From Nitrospiria bacterium (GTDB lineage: Bacteria; Nitrospirota; RBG-16-64-22): DNA of 52,607 nucleotides. Position numbers and translations under genes: made by a program. A model generated the notes under the pieces. The model did no database searches, was not told the DNA's origin, and saw nothing but the letters and a program-made list of their open reading frames with translations. Shown one piece after another: positions 1 to 7,443 of the stretch. The stretch's first letter is position 1. Every line of letters begins with the position of its first letter. The stretch spans positions 1 to 52,607 of the forward strand of contig CAKKSE010000040.1 in NCBI GenBank assembly GCA_919903025.1, read 5' to 3'.

Positions 1-1314
1 CATCTGGTCGAAGAGGCGCAGGAGCGCAAAGGCAAGGCGCAGCAGTGGATCGAGCGCTTCGGCCGGCGCTACAGCCCGGCGGTGCTGGCGGGCTCGGCTT
101 TACTTCTGGTCGTGCCGTGGGTCTTGGGATGGTCTCTTGCCGAATGGTCACTGCGCGCGGTGGTGCTGCTCGTGGCCGCCGCGCCGTGTGCGCTCATCAT
201 GTCCACGCCGGTCGCCATGGCCGCCGGCATCGGCTCCGGCGGGCGGCGCGGCATCCTCATCAAGGGCGGCGCGCACCTTGAACACTTGGGCGCGATCCGC
301 ACGGTCGCCTTCGACAAGACCGGCACGCTCACTCACGGCGAACCGGTCGTCACCGAGGTAGTCATGCTCGATGGCACGGAGCAGGAACTGCTCGCGATAG
401 CCGCGGCCCTCGAACACTACTCCGAGCATCCCCTGTCGCGGGCGATTGTCGCGCATGCACAGGCGACCGGCGCGCAGGCCGTTGCGGTCGAGGCCTTCGA
501 GGCGCTCGCCGGCGCCGGTGCCAAGGCCCGAATCGGGAATCAGACCTGGTACATCGGCAGCCCCGCGCTCTTCGAGCGACTCGGCGCCGGACGCAAGACT
601 GCCGAGACGCGCATCACCGCGCTCCAGGAACAGGGCAAGACCGTGGTGCTGGTCGGGAACGAAAACGGCGTGCGCGGGCTCATCGCCCTGCAGGACCACG
701 TGCGCGCCGGAGCAAGAGAGACAATCGCGCGGCTGCACGCGCACGGCCTATGCACCGCCATGCTCACCGGTGACAACGCGCGTACCGCCCACGCGGTTGC
801 CCGCGCGCTCGGCATTGACGACGTGTGCGCCGATTTAAAACCCGAAGACAAGGTCGCCGCCGTGCAGCAACTGGAGAAACTCCACGGCGCCGTGCTCATG
901 GTGGGCCACGGCGTCAACGACGCGCCGGCGCTCGCTGCCGCGACCTGCGGTGTGGCCATGGGCGCGGCCGGCACGGATGCCGCCATCGAGGCCGCCTACG
1001 TCGCGCTCATGGCTGACGATATCGGGAAGGTGGAGGAAGCGCTCGCGCTCGGCCGCAAGGCCCGGCGCATCTCCGCACAGAACATCGTGTTCTCGCTTCT
1101 CGTACTGGCCGCCATGATCCCGCTTGCCGTCCTCGGAGTCATTGGAGTGGCAGTGACGGTGCTGGTGCACGAGGCGAGCGAGCTGCTCTCGGTCGTCAAC
1201 GGACTCCGCGCTGGACGTCTTTCAAACCTGACCCGGCCGCGCGCCGGCCCCACCTCGTCGTCTTCCGCTCGCATCCGCGTCGATTCGGAAGCGCGCCGCA
1301 CAAGGATCTCTTGA
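1..1314 (+). CDS. P1B-type heavy-metal ATPase, C-terminal part (5' end outside window)
   Basis: This is a membrane pump that exports a soft metal ion using ATP. The frame is open from base 1, so the ORF-track Met at 82 is not the real start; residues before it (HLVEEAQERKGKAQQ) match the conserved stretch before the ion-pathway helices. Visible motifs are an APC ion-pathway motif (APCALIMSTPVA), DKTGTLT with the phosphorylated Asp, the SEHPLS P1B histidine motif, TGDNARTA, and a GHGVNDAPAL hinge. Two positions are odd: the usual CPC is APC, and the first Asp of the usual GDGxND is His. A Ser/Arg-rich tail of about 35 residues follows the normal end (HEASELLSVVNGLR). It converges on the minus-strand operon that follows. 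The metal cannot be assigned because the N-terminal metal-binding region is missing. Confidence 0.93.
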   Translation, partial: HLVEEAQERKGKAQQWIERFGRRYSPAVLAGSALLLVVPWVLGWSLAEWSLRAVVLLVAAAPCALIMSTPVAMAAGIGSGGRRGILIKGGAHLEHLGAIRTVAFDKTGTLTHGEPVVTEVVMLDGTEQELLAIAAALEHYSEHPLSRAIVAHAQATGAQAVAVEAFEALAGAGAKARIGNQTWYIGSPALFERLGAGRKTAETRITALQEQGKTVVLVGNENGVRGLIALQDHVRAGARETIARLHAHGLCTAMLTGDNARTAHAVARALGIDDVCADLKPEDKVAAVQQLEKLHGAVLMVGHGVNDAPALAAATCGVAMGAAGTDAAIEAAYVALMADDIGKVEEALALGRKARRISAQNIVFSLLVLAAMIPLAVLGVIGVAVTVLVHEASELLSVVNGLRAGRLSNLTRPRAGPTSSSSARIRVDSEARRTRIS

Positions 1315-1416
1315 TTGCACCTCTTCACCTCCGCACTCAAACAGCCCCTTCTTGGCACCGGAGGACAGCTGCTGGATGACCACATATAAAACGACCCCCA
1401 GAGGAGCAAAGCCTGG

Positions 1417-1521
1417 GTGGACACACCGGATGAATCGCCCGCTCGCCTCTTCGAGGAGCAGTACCTTGAGACGCTTGCTCATGTGAACAAACACAAGGAG
1501 CAGTATGCGGCCACGGAGTGA
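1417..1521 (+). CDS. Possible 34-aa ORF or gene remnant
   Basis: A short GTG-started frame has protein-like composition (LFEEQYLETLAHVNKHKEQY) and an AGAGGAG stretch about 11 bases upstream. It ends just before the convergent 169-aa gene. The same frame upstream, beyond a TAA, also reads like protein (FTSALKQPLLGTGGQLLDD), so it may be the decayed end of a longer gene. I recognise no family. It is below the size of the ORF track. Confidence 0.25.
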   Translation: MDTPDESPARLFEEQYLETLAHVNKHKEQYAATE

Positions 1522-1529
1522 GTCTAGAC

Positions 1530-2039
1530 TCAATTCCCTTGTTCCTCCGGTGCGGACTGTCGCGCCGCCCTACGCCAGATCCCCCAGAGGACGAGGCCCA
1601 GGAGAATGGCAAGCGACCCCTGCAGAGAGAGAAAGGCCGCGATCTTCATATACGCAAACCCCGGATGCACGAACCGCACGAGCCATCCCGCTCCCTCGTT
1701 CAACAGGGCCGAGAGGAACGGCACGGCGACCCCCACGGCCTTCCATCCGTTGCGGAGCGGAACAAACAGGAGCAGATGCGTAAGGAGAAGAAGGACCATC
1801 CCCATGATCGGCAGGTGGAAGTGCGTGACCTCCAGCATCCCCTGATACGTCCGGGGCGCCGTGTACTGCGCTTCGGAGCCGAGGTAGTACCCCACGACGG
1901 CTTCGTAGGAAAGCCCCATCTTCAGGAAGAAGAGGAGGAAGTTCGTCACCCACAGTCCCCCGAGAAACACAAAGGCCCAGGAGAGCGTGAGGCGCATCAG
2001 AGGAGCACCCTTCATCTCCCCGTTTGCCAGGTATTTCAT
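1530..2039 (-). CDS. Four-helix membrane protein of unknown function with membrane His residues
   Basis: This 169-aa protein has about four hydrophobic segments (roughly residues 16-40, 72-92, 100-118 and 132-155). The second contains the series THFHLPIMGMVLLLLTH. Its His residues are about 13 positions apart, the spacing at which helix-borne His residues of b-type cytochromes hold hemes near the two membrane faces; a further VHP lies before the last helix. Its start overlaps the stop of the FMN-binding gene by four bases (ATGA), so the two are translationally coupled. Last gene of the porin operon. I do not recognise the family; a heme-carrying redox partner of the flavoprotein is an inference. 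Confidence 0.8.
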   Translation of the reverse strand: MKYLANGEMKGAPLMRLTLSWAFVFLGGLWVTNFLLFFLKMGLSYEAVVGYYLGSEAQYTAPRTYQGMLEVTHFHLPIMGMVLLLLTHLLLFVPLRNGWKAVGVAVPFLSALLNEGAGWLVRFVHPGFAYMKIAAFLSLQGSLAILLGLVLWGIWRRAARQSAPEEQGN

Positions 2040-2575
2040 CGTCGATCCTCCGCAAGCTTCACCCGGTAGATCGCCAGCAGGCGGCGCACGGCATCGGAAA
2101 TGGCCCTTGACGAGAGCGTGGCCCCGCTGATCCCGTGGATTTCCCGCCCAACCCGAAGGTCCGGTGTCAGCCTACACCCTGCAAACTGCCCCAGCCACCG
2201 GGAAGAGGGCAGGTACTCGAGCGGCTCATGGAAGGCCAAGACATGGACGGCCCGCACCCTCCCCTCCGGGGTCAGGACAATGAGGACTGTCTCCGGCATC
2301 GTCCGCACGACGTGTGTTTCAATGAAGGCGTATCCCAGAACGCCCCCTGCTTTCCTGCCGACATAGACCGTCACGAGCCGGGATTCCAGGCGGCTCTGAG
2401 CCAGATCTTCGATCCGTCGAATTTCCCCCGGTGCCAGGAAGATGGTCCGGGCTTCCACGGACTCCGCCTCAGGAAAGGCGAGGCGGAGAGCCGCTTCCTT
2501 GCTGTGGAACACCGCAGCCCCCGCCTCCATCACACTACATACCAGCAGTACTAGTGCCAAAATAGCGCTTCGCAT
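2036..2575 (-). CDS. Secreted FMN-binding domain protein (NqrC/RnfG-like domain)
   Basis: A 179-aa protein with an N-terminal signal peptide (about residues 1-20, ending AGA). Its C-terminal half fits the FMN-binding domain of NqrC and RnfG. The HGISGATLSSRAI stretch near residue 150 matches the SGAT motif where FMN is bound covalently through Thr by ApbE-type transferases. It probably acts in electron transfer on the periplasmic side. The gene starts 20 bases after the porin stop and overlaps the next membrane-protein gene by four bases, so the three form one operon. No apbE is visible in the window. The substrate is unknown. Confidence 0.85.
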   Translation of the reverse strand: MRSAILALVLLVCSVMEAGAAVFHSKEAALRLAFPEAESVEARTIFLAPGEIRRIEDLAQSRLESRLVTVYVGRKAGGVLGYAFIETHVVRTMPETVLIVLTPEGRVRAVHVLAFHEPLEYLPSSRWLGQFAGCRLTPDLRVGREIHGISGATLSSRAISDAVRRLLAIYRVKLAEDRR

Positions 2576-2595
2576 GACGGCTTAATCCCTGACTC

Positions 2596-3876
2596 TTAGA
2601 ACATGTAACTCATTCCCACGTTCCACTGGTTGATTCCGGTCCCCGCCGCGTTCCGCCGGTCCTGGTAGTCGAACTTGACGGCCACGTTCGGGATCGGCTT
2701 GTACGTGAGGCCCATCGTCCAGACCTGGCGATCGTTGGCCGGATCGGCCTGATATCCCGCCGGCACGGCAGCCTGCGTGTTCAATTGCTCGTAGCGGACG
2801 AAGGGGGAGAGGGCGTGCGTCGTCCTCGGCCGAAAGAGGGGCAGCACGTCGTAGGCGCCTTGCAGATACCACCCTTTCATCCGCGAGCCTACTGAGGCCT
2901 TCCCCGTGACCCCTTTCAGGAGGTTCACCCGGTCGGCCTCCCCCACGCATCCCTCGGCATACAGCGCCCGGAGGTCGATCCCCCGCCATCGCCATTGGGC
3001 ATGGAGGTCCCAGAGCGTGACGGGCGCCTCAAGCGTCTGCCCGCCGACCTGATCCCCCTGCCCCGAGTTCCCGGCGAAGAACGAGGCGCCCAACGTGAGT
3101 CCGGGCACTCCTTTGTAGTCCAGGCGGCCGGTGAACGCCAGGTCCTCGGCCAGGCTCCGCGCCCCGCTCTGACGCCCGCCACGCACCCCCTCGGCCGCCG
3201 AGAACCCCGAGGCTTTCAACCCGGCTGTGACGTAGAAGCGGTAGTCCAGACCCGGAAGCGGCTCGCCGAACACCCCGACGCCGTTCTCCCGCCACGTCGT
3301 GGGGAGGATGAACCGCTCCACGTCCGGACGGAGGACGCCGTGGAACGTGACCGGCTCATGCTGCTCGTTCACCCATCCCATGGGGATGAGGACCATCCCC
3401 ATGCGGAGATTGGCGGCCGGGTGCAGGAGGAAATCGAGGTGGGCGAACTCCACCGACGCCTCCCCGCCCTTCCCCGTGCTCGCATGCTCGAACTCCAGCT
3501 CCGAGTTGAAGATCACCCGGTCGGAGAACTTGTATCCTAGGTAGATGACGCTCCGGAGGAAGTCGGCTTGGTCCCGCTTCCCCGAGGGGGTGCCGTCGTC
3601 CTTCGTCCCCTTGAAATTCTCGTACGTCAGCTCGCCGTAGCCGGCCAGCGAAACGCCCCGCGTGATCCCGTAGACCCTGGAGGCCGCCGGCCCCAGGCCG
3701 AAGTAGGGCTTCAATTCTTCCTTCTCCGGCAGCACGAGTTGCGTCTTCAGCTTCTCGATCTCCTCGGCCAGGATGCCGATCCTCCGCTCGACCTCCCGTG
3801 AAGCCGTCTCTTCGGCCGTTGCGGGACTCCCCGCGAGCAGGATGCCCAACGCCAACACCATCCATCGTGTTCCCAT
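2596..3876 (-). CDS. Outer-membrane porin-like beta-barrel protein
   Basis: I place the start at 3876 (MGTRWMVLALG), preceded by AGAGGAGGA, rather than the track start at 3939; this gives 426 aa with a clean signal peptide ending ATA-EE. A short coiled-coil stretch (REVERRIGILAEEIEKLKTQ) follows, and then alternating beta strands as in the phosphate-selective porin OprO/OprP or related carbohydrate-porin groups. The last residue is Phe (GMSYMF), as expected for an outer-membrane barrel handled by the Bam machinery. First gene of the operon with the FMN-binding and four-helix proteins. A Fur-box promoter and a terminator hairpin lie upstream, so iron control is likely. The solute is unknown. 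Confidence 0.85.
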   Translation of the reverse strand: MGTRWMVLALGILLAGSPATAEETASREVERRIGILAEEIEKLKTQLVLPEKEELKPYFGLGPAASRVYGITRGVSLAGYGELTYENFKGTKDDGTPSGKRDQADFLRSVIYLGYKFSDRVIFNSELEFEHASTGKGGEASVEFAHLDFLLHPAANLRMGMVLIPMGWVNEQHEPVTFHGVLRPDVERFILPTTWRENGVGVFGEPLPGLDYRFYVTAGLKASGFSAAEGVRGGRQSGARSLAEDLAFTGRLDYKGVPGLTLGASFFAGNSGQGDQVGGQTLEAPVTLWDLHAQWRWRGIDLRALYAEGCVGEADRVNLLKGVTGKASVGSRMKGWYLQGAYDVLPLFRPRTTHALSPFVRYEQLNTQAAVPAGYQADPANDRQVWTMGLTYKPIPNVAVKFDYQDRRNAAGTGINQWNVGMSYMF

Positions 3877-3900
3877 GACGTGTCCTCCTCTGGTTGCCTG

Positions 3901-3916
3901 CCTGCCAACAGGCAGG
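3901..3916. repeat. Small hairpin CCTGCC-AACA-GGCAGG
   Basis: A perfect 6-bp stem with an AACA loop sits in the leader between the terminator and the porin start codon. Confidence 0.6.
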
Positions 3917-3926
3917 GATGTGAAAC

Positions 3927-3974
3927 AAAAAAAGCCCACAGGGGTCCGGGATCAACCGGACCGCGCCGTGGGCT
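3927..3974 (-). terminator. Intrinsic terminator upstream of the porin gene
   Basis: Read on the minus strand, a two-part stem forms: AGCCCAC pairs with GTGGGCT, then an internal loop, then GGTCCGG pairs with CCGGACC. Seven T residues follow directly. It would end transcripts of the zinc-ribbon gene. Because it lies between the strong 4.2-kb promoter and the porin start, it could also act as an attenuator of the porin operon. Confidence 0.8.
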
Positions 3975-4031
3975 CTGGGCTCAAACATCCTCGGGCCTCT
4001 TACATCTGATTACTGACTCGCGTCTACCATC

Positions 4032-4085
4032 AAGGCTAAGGTTGAGGTTCAGAAAATCCTAGACCTCGACCTCAGCCTCAACCTC
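4032..4085. repeat. Short-period tandem repeat, 6-bp period, inverted arms
   Basis: The left arm has units AAGGCT, AAGGTT, GAGGTT. After about six bases the right arm has CTCGAC, CTCAGC, CTCAAC, which is roughly its reverse complement. The right arm runs into the last codons of the zinc-ribbon gene. Confidence 0.75.
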
Positions 4086-4269
4086 GTGCCTTCTGACTCC
4101 CGACTTCTGTTCCCAGCGGGATCCGCCACACCCGCTTGCACCGGCGGCACTTCAGCTCGACGGCGCCGTCCACCAGCCGGGCGATGAGCGAACCGCAGGG
4201 GCAGCGGAACTCGTCGCATTTTGTATGATTATGACATTCATTTTCAATCATGTCAAGCAAAAATCTCAC
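4078..4269 (-). CDS. Small zinc-ribbon protein, Com-like
   Basis: A 63-aa protein with two cysteine pairs (FRCPCGSLIARL and LKCRRCKR), the layout of the phage Mu Com family and related zinc ribbons; it probably binds nucleic acid. The track start at 4269 is GTG with GGAGG close upstream; ATG at 4251 gives 57 aa. Both lie upstream of or inside a strong -35/-10 promoter, so transcripts from that promoter could not carry these starts. Either the gene is read from a promoter further up, or its true start was missed. Its 3' end runs into a 6-bp tandem repeat. Function is not established. Confidence 0.55.
   Translation of the reverse strand: MRFLLDMIENECHNHTKCDEFRCPCGSLIARLVDGAVELKCRRCKRVWRIPLGTEVGSQKARG
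4227..4245. promoter_or_regulatory. Fur box overlapping the -10 region
   Basis: GATTATGACATTCATTTTC matches 15 of 19 positions of the classical Fur box GATAATGATAATCATTATC. It covers the -10 and most of the spacer, a position where bound Fur would block transcription. A fur gene lies 4 kb away, which supports iron control. Confidence 0.72.
4228..4256 (-). promoter_or_regulatory. Sigma-70 type promoter upstream of the porin operon
   Basis: On the minus strand a perfect TTGACA (4256-4251) lies 17 bases from CATAAT (4233-4228), giving a transcript start near 4221. The block is strikingly AT-rich against its surroundings. Only the zinc-ribbon gene and the porin operon lie downstream. Confidence 0.75.
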
Positions 4270-4474
4270 CCCCTCCGCTCGAAGACCACCGTATGGAGCA
4301 CGTCGGCCCAGACCCGGCTGCCGACCTCCAGCACCGTCGTGGAAGACTGCGTGCTGTGGACGACCTGGCCGGAGGGGAGCGCGACAGCGTAGAGGTTCTC
4401 CGACCCGTTCTCGGCGGCCACCCGCTAGCGGGAGCCGTCTATCAAACCGCGCCCAGGCACGTGCCTTGCGCGCC

Positions 4475-5167
4475 TCACCCTCCCACCCGCTTTACGAATA
4501 TCTCCTTCGCGATCTCCTCGTCCACGGCGAGGGTCGTCTCGCCGATCTCGAGGACGATCGAAGGCTGTTTCTGGACGAGCCGGACCGTGCTCCCTGGCAC
4601 GAGCCCCATCGCGCCCAGCTTCGGCAGGCGAGACGTGAACCCCGGCGTCATGAAGGCGACGCGCCCCGCCTCTCCCGGCGAGAGGTCCGACAGGCGGGAG
4701 ACGAGAGGCTTCAGGTCGCGCCGGTACTTGGCGCAACAGTCCCCTCGCGGGATCGGCTTGCCGTCCGGCGTCGTCGTGGGATGGCCGAGGAAGGCGCAGA
4801 CGGAGTCGGTCACCTGGGGCGAGAGGATGTGCTCGAACTCGCACGCGTGCCGAGTCGCCTCCTGGTCCCCCAGGTCGAAGACGTCCACGAGAAGGCGGCG
4901 GGAGAGCCTGAACCGCCGCACGATCCCCCGGGCCCATTCGTCGCCCGTCTGGGTCAGGGCGATCTCCTCTCCGGCGATCTTCAAGTGTCCTTCGCGGACA
5001 AGATGGTCGAGGAGCGAGCGCGGATCCGGCTCCAGCGTGACCGCCAGCGCGTCGGCGAGACGCGTCTTTCCCTCTTCCCGGAGAGTCCAGATCTGCTCCA
5101 GAATCTCCTCCAGCTTCTGCTTCTTGACCTGTTCTTCTTCGCCGTGCGGGGGGCAAAGCTCAACCAT
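4475..5167 (-). CDS. DtxR-family metal-dependent regulator with FeoA-like C-terminal domain
   Basis: A 230-aa protein. An N-terminal winged-helix region (about residues 15-75) is followed by the DtxR metal-binding and dimer domain, with HACEFEHILS carrying the Cys, Glu and His of the primary metal site. The typical LGHPTTTPDGKPIPRG follows, then a FeoA/SH3-like domain (about 155-228). The helix-turn-helix part is divergent (LADALAVTLEPDPRSLLDHL), so DNA-binding strength is uncertain. It directly follows feoB, which has no separate feoA here; the C-terminal domain may therefore serve FeoB or only the regulator. Start by GGAGGAAC upstream of the ATG. Confidence 0.88.
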   Translation of the reverse strand: MVELCPPHGEEEQVKKQKLEEILEQIWTLREEGKTRLADALAVTLEPDPRSLLDHLVREGHLKIAGEEIALTQTGDEWARGIVRRFRLSRRLLVDVFDLGDQEATRHACEFEHILSPQVTDSVCAFLGHPTTTPDGKPIPRGDCCAKYRRDLKPLVSRLSDLSPGEAGRVAFMTPGFTSRLPKLGAMGLVPGSTVRLVQKQPSIVLEIGETTLAVDEEIAKEIFVKRVGG

Positions 5168-5190
5168 GACGTTCCTCCTTCAAACAAGGC

Positions 5191-5284
5191 TTCACCGCAG
5201 AGAACGCGGAGCACGCCGAGAAAATCGTTCTTTGATCTCAAGTGTAGCCCTTTTTCTCTGCGCCCTCCGCGTTCTCCGCGGTCC
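5191..5284. repeat. Short-period tandem repeat, 9-bp period, inverted arms
   Basis: The left arm (5191-5224) has units ACCGCAGAG, AACGCGGAG, CACGCCGAG. The right arm (5251-5284) has TCTCTGCGC, CCTCCGCGT, TCTCCGCGG. The arms are near reverse complements around an AT-rich spacer. The element fills the gap between feoB and the DtxR-type gene. Confidence 0.8.
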
Positions 5285-5297
5285 AGGATGTTTCGTA

Positions 5298-7271
5298 CTA
5301 CAAGACCGGAACTAGGTTCAGAATCCAGTGCACTATTCCTCCAACAACGAACGCGAAGGGAAAGATGAACGCCGCCATTCCCAGGGCGGGCCTCAGGCCC
5401 CTCTCCTTGATCATCATGAAGAAATTCGCGATGCACGGAACGAACAGCGTGATCGTGACGAGCGACACGACGACCTGGTGCGCGTCCATCTGACCGGCCT
5501 TCTGGAGGGCGAACAAGCCCGCCGCGCCGTAGTCCCGCCGGAGGAACCCGACGAGAAACGCCTCGGTCGCGCGGGCCGGAAGCCCCAGGAAACCCTCCAC
5601 CAAGGGGGAAGTCACGCCGGTGAGCCACGCGAGGACGCTCATCCGGTCGAGGACGAACAGGACCAGCGTCCCCAGGATGAAGAGGGGAACGGCCTCCCGA
5701 AGGTACCACTCCACCCGTCCGGCGGTCTTGACGAGGATGTTGGAGAGGAGGGGACGGCGGATCGGGGGGATCTCCAGCATGAACTCCGTGTCGTCCCCTT
5801 TGAAGATGCGCGCGGAGAGAAAACCGACGAGAAAGATCACGCCGACGAGCGTCCCCACCCAGACCGCGATGCCAGCCCAGGGAAGCGTGGCGGCCATGCC
5901 CGTTACGACGCCAAGCTGGGCCGAGCAGGGAACGCCGAGGGCGAGGAGAAGCGTCACGATCATCCGCTCCTTCCGCGTCTCCAGGATCCGCGTCGTCATC
6001 GTCGCCATCGTGTCGCACCCGAGGCCGAGGATCATTGGAAGGACCGCTTTCCCGTTGAGCCCCATCGCCTTGAAGATCTTGTTGAGCATGACGGCCAGGC
6101 GGGGGAGGTATCCGGTGTCTTCGAGAACGGCGAACGCGATGAAGAACGTCGTCGTGATTGGAAGAACGATTGCGATGGCGTAGGTTAACGCCATCGTGAC
6201 GATCCCGTATTCCCCCACGAACAGATCCTGGAGGGGCTTCCAGGGAACGAGAAGAGTAATGAGGCGCGTCGCCCACGGGTTCAGGAACTGGCCGAAGACC
6301 GTTTCCTCGAAAAAATCGACCAGGACGCCCGCCCCGAGCTGGCCGACGAAATAGTAGATCAGAACAAGGACAAGGAGAAGGATCGGCACGCCCCAGACCG
6401 GGTGCATGGACCACTCCCCGAAGGCCCGGACCCACTGCGAACCGGCCGGGGGGAGCCGCGTCATCACGGATTGGAGGAGCGTATCCACGGTCCGCAGGCG
6501 CTGTTCGCCGATCACGTAGGCGAGCGGGAAGCCGTACCTGCGCTGGACCTCTTCCCGGACCTCTTCGAGGCGTTGGACCGCCGCCGCGTCAAGGCGGGCG
6601 TTCAGCCACTGTTTGAGGGAGGCGTCCCCGGCGAGGACCATCAGGGCGATCGACTCACGGGAAATGGGGGCGTCCGGGAGAAGCGCGGCGATCCGATCTA
6701 TCCCGTCCCGGATGGGCGCGTCGTAAACCGCCCGGAACGACGACGGCCGGGCGCCGCCGACCGCTTCCCTGAGCGCGTCGATCCCCTGCCGCTGAACGGC
6801 GACCGTCGTCACGACCGGAATTCCCAGTCTCCCGGCGAGGAGTCCCGCGTCCACGAAGACTCCCCGCGAACGGGCCTCGTCGTCCATGTTGAGGTCGAGA
6901 GCGACGGGCAGTCCCATCTCGATGAGTTGGATCGTCAGGAGGAGGCTGCGGCGGATGTTCTTCGCGTCCGCGACCTGGATGACGGCCCTCGGCGTCTCGG
7001 CTAGCAGGATGTCGCGCGTCACGAGCTCGTCCTCGGACGTCGGAACGAGCGAGTTGACGCCCGGCGTGTCGATGACGACGGCCCGGCGTCTGCCGAAGAC
7101 GGCGTTGCCCGTGCTCACTTCGACCGTCGTCCCGGGGTAGTTGGAGACGGTCACGTACTTCCCGGTCAGGAGACCGAAGATCGAACTTTTGCCGACGTTC
7201 GGATTGCCGAGGAGAATGACGCGGTCAACTCCCTCGTGGACAGCGGACGCGGAGACACCATGCTCGTGCAA
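5298..7271 (-). CDS. feoB: Ferrous iron transporter FeoB
   Basis: A 657-aa inner-membrane Fe(II) importer. The N-terminal G domain shows GNPNVGKSS (22-30), DTPG (68-71) and NMDD (128-131). A helical spacer and two Gate-type membrane regions follow, with LGLGCDTMATMTTRI and VPCSAQLGV matching the conserved Cys-containing gate motifs. It is somewhat shorter than E. coli FeoB (about 770 aa) and has no FeoC-like tail. The start is TTG, chosen because GGAGG lies six bases upstream. It sits between the FTR1 permease and the DtxR-type regulator, all on one strand. The gap before it holds two strong hairpins. Confidence 0.95.
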   Translation of the reverse strand: MHEHGVSASAVHEGVDRVILLGNPNVGKSSIFGLLTGKYVTVSNYPGTTVEVSTGNAVFGRRRAVVIDTPGVNSLVPTSEDELVTRDILLAETPRAVIQVADAKNIRRSLLLTIQLIEMGLPVALDLNMDDEARSRGVFVDAGLLAGRLGIPVVTTVAVQRQGIDALREAVGGARPSSFRAVYDAPIRDGIDRIAALLPDAPISRESIALMVLAGDASLKQWLNARLDAAAVQRLEEVREEVQRRYGFPLAYVIGEQRLRTVDTLLQSVMTRLPPAGSQWVRAFGEWSMHPVWGVPILLLVLVLIYYFVGQLGAGVLVDFFEETVFGQFLNPWATRLITLLVPWKPLQDLFVGEYGIVTMALTYAIAIVLPITTTFFIAFAVLEDTGYLPRLAVMLNKIFKAMGLNGKAVLPMILGLGCDTMATMTTRILETRKERMIVTLLLALGVPCSAQLGVVTGMAATLPWAGIAVWVGTLVGVIFLVGFLSARIFKGDDTEFMLEIPPIRRPLLSNILVKTAGRVEWYLREAVPLFILGTLVLFVLDRMSVLAWLTGVTSPLVEGFLGLPARATEAFLVGFLRRDYGAAGLFALQKAGQMDAHQVVVSLVTITLFVPCIANFFMMIKERGLRPALGMAAFIFPFAFVVGGIVHWILNLVPVL

Positions 7272-7314
7272 GAGGAACCTCCGGCCGGCGCGCGGGCCTG
7301 TGGCGCCGCACCGG

Positions 7315-7359
7315 GAAGAATTCGTTGAAGAACCCCGCCTTGAAAGGCGGGAATTCTTC
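7315..7359. repeat. Hairpin with bulge between FTR1 and feoB
   Basis: CCCGCCT-TGAA-AGGCGGG forms a core stem. An outer stem of GAAGAATT and AATTCTTC surrounds it with an 11-base bulge. Confidence 0.6.
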
Positions 7360-7394
7360 GACCTCCAAGGTGCTTTTCGATATTTGCATTCGTT

Positions 7395-7432
7395 CGCCGT
7401 AATCCCCGCCCCAAGGGGCGGGGATTACGGCG
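7395..7432. terminator. Perfect 18-bp inverted repeat downstream of the FTR1 gene
   Basis: CGCCGTAATCCCCGCCCC and its exact reverse complement are separated only by AA. It lies 12 bases after the FTR1 stop and would form a very stable hairpin in the mRNA. No T-run follows, so it is more likely an mRNA-stabilising or processing hairpin than a classic terminator. Confidence 0.65.
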
Positions 7433-7443
7433 CACTGCGCGGT

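Noticed and set aside
1-1529. Start of a genomic island at the left edge
   Set aside because: The ATPase and the following remnant differ somewhat in feel, but no integrase, tRNA or direct repeat marks a border, and codon statistics were not computed.
3940-4220. Known riboswitch in the porin leader
   Set aside because: I could not match it to FMN, cobalamin, Mn or NiCo consensus elements; only the terminator is supported.
4981-6435. A 484-aa minus-strand ORF overlapping feoB and the DtxR-type gene
   Set aside because: Runs out of frame through two well-supported genes and the repeat between them.
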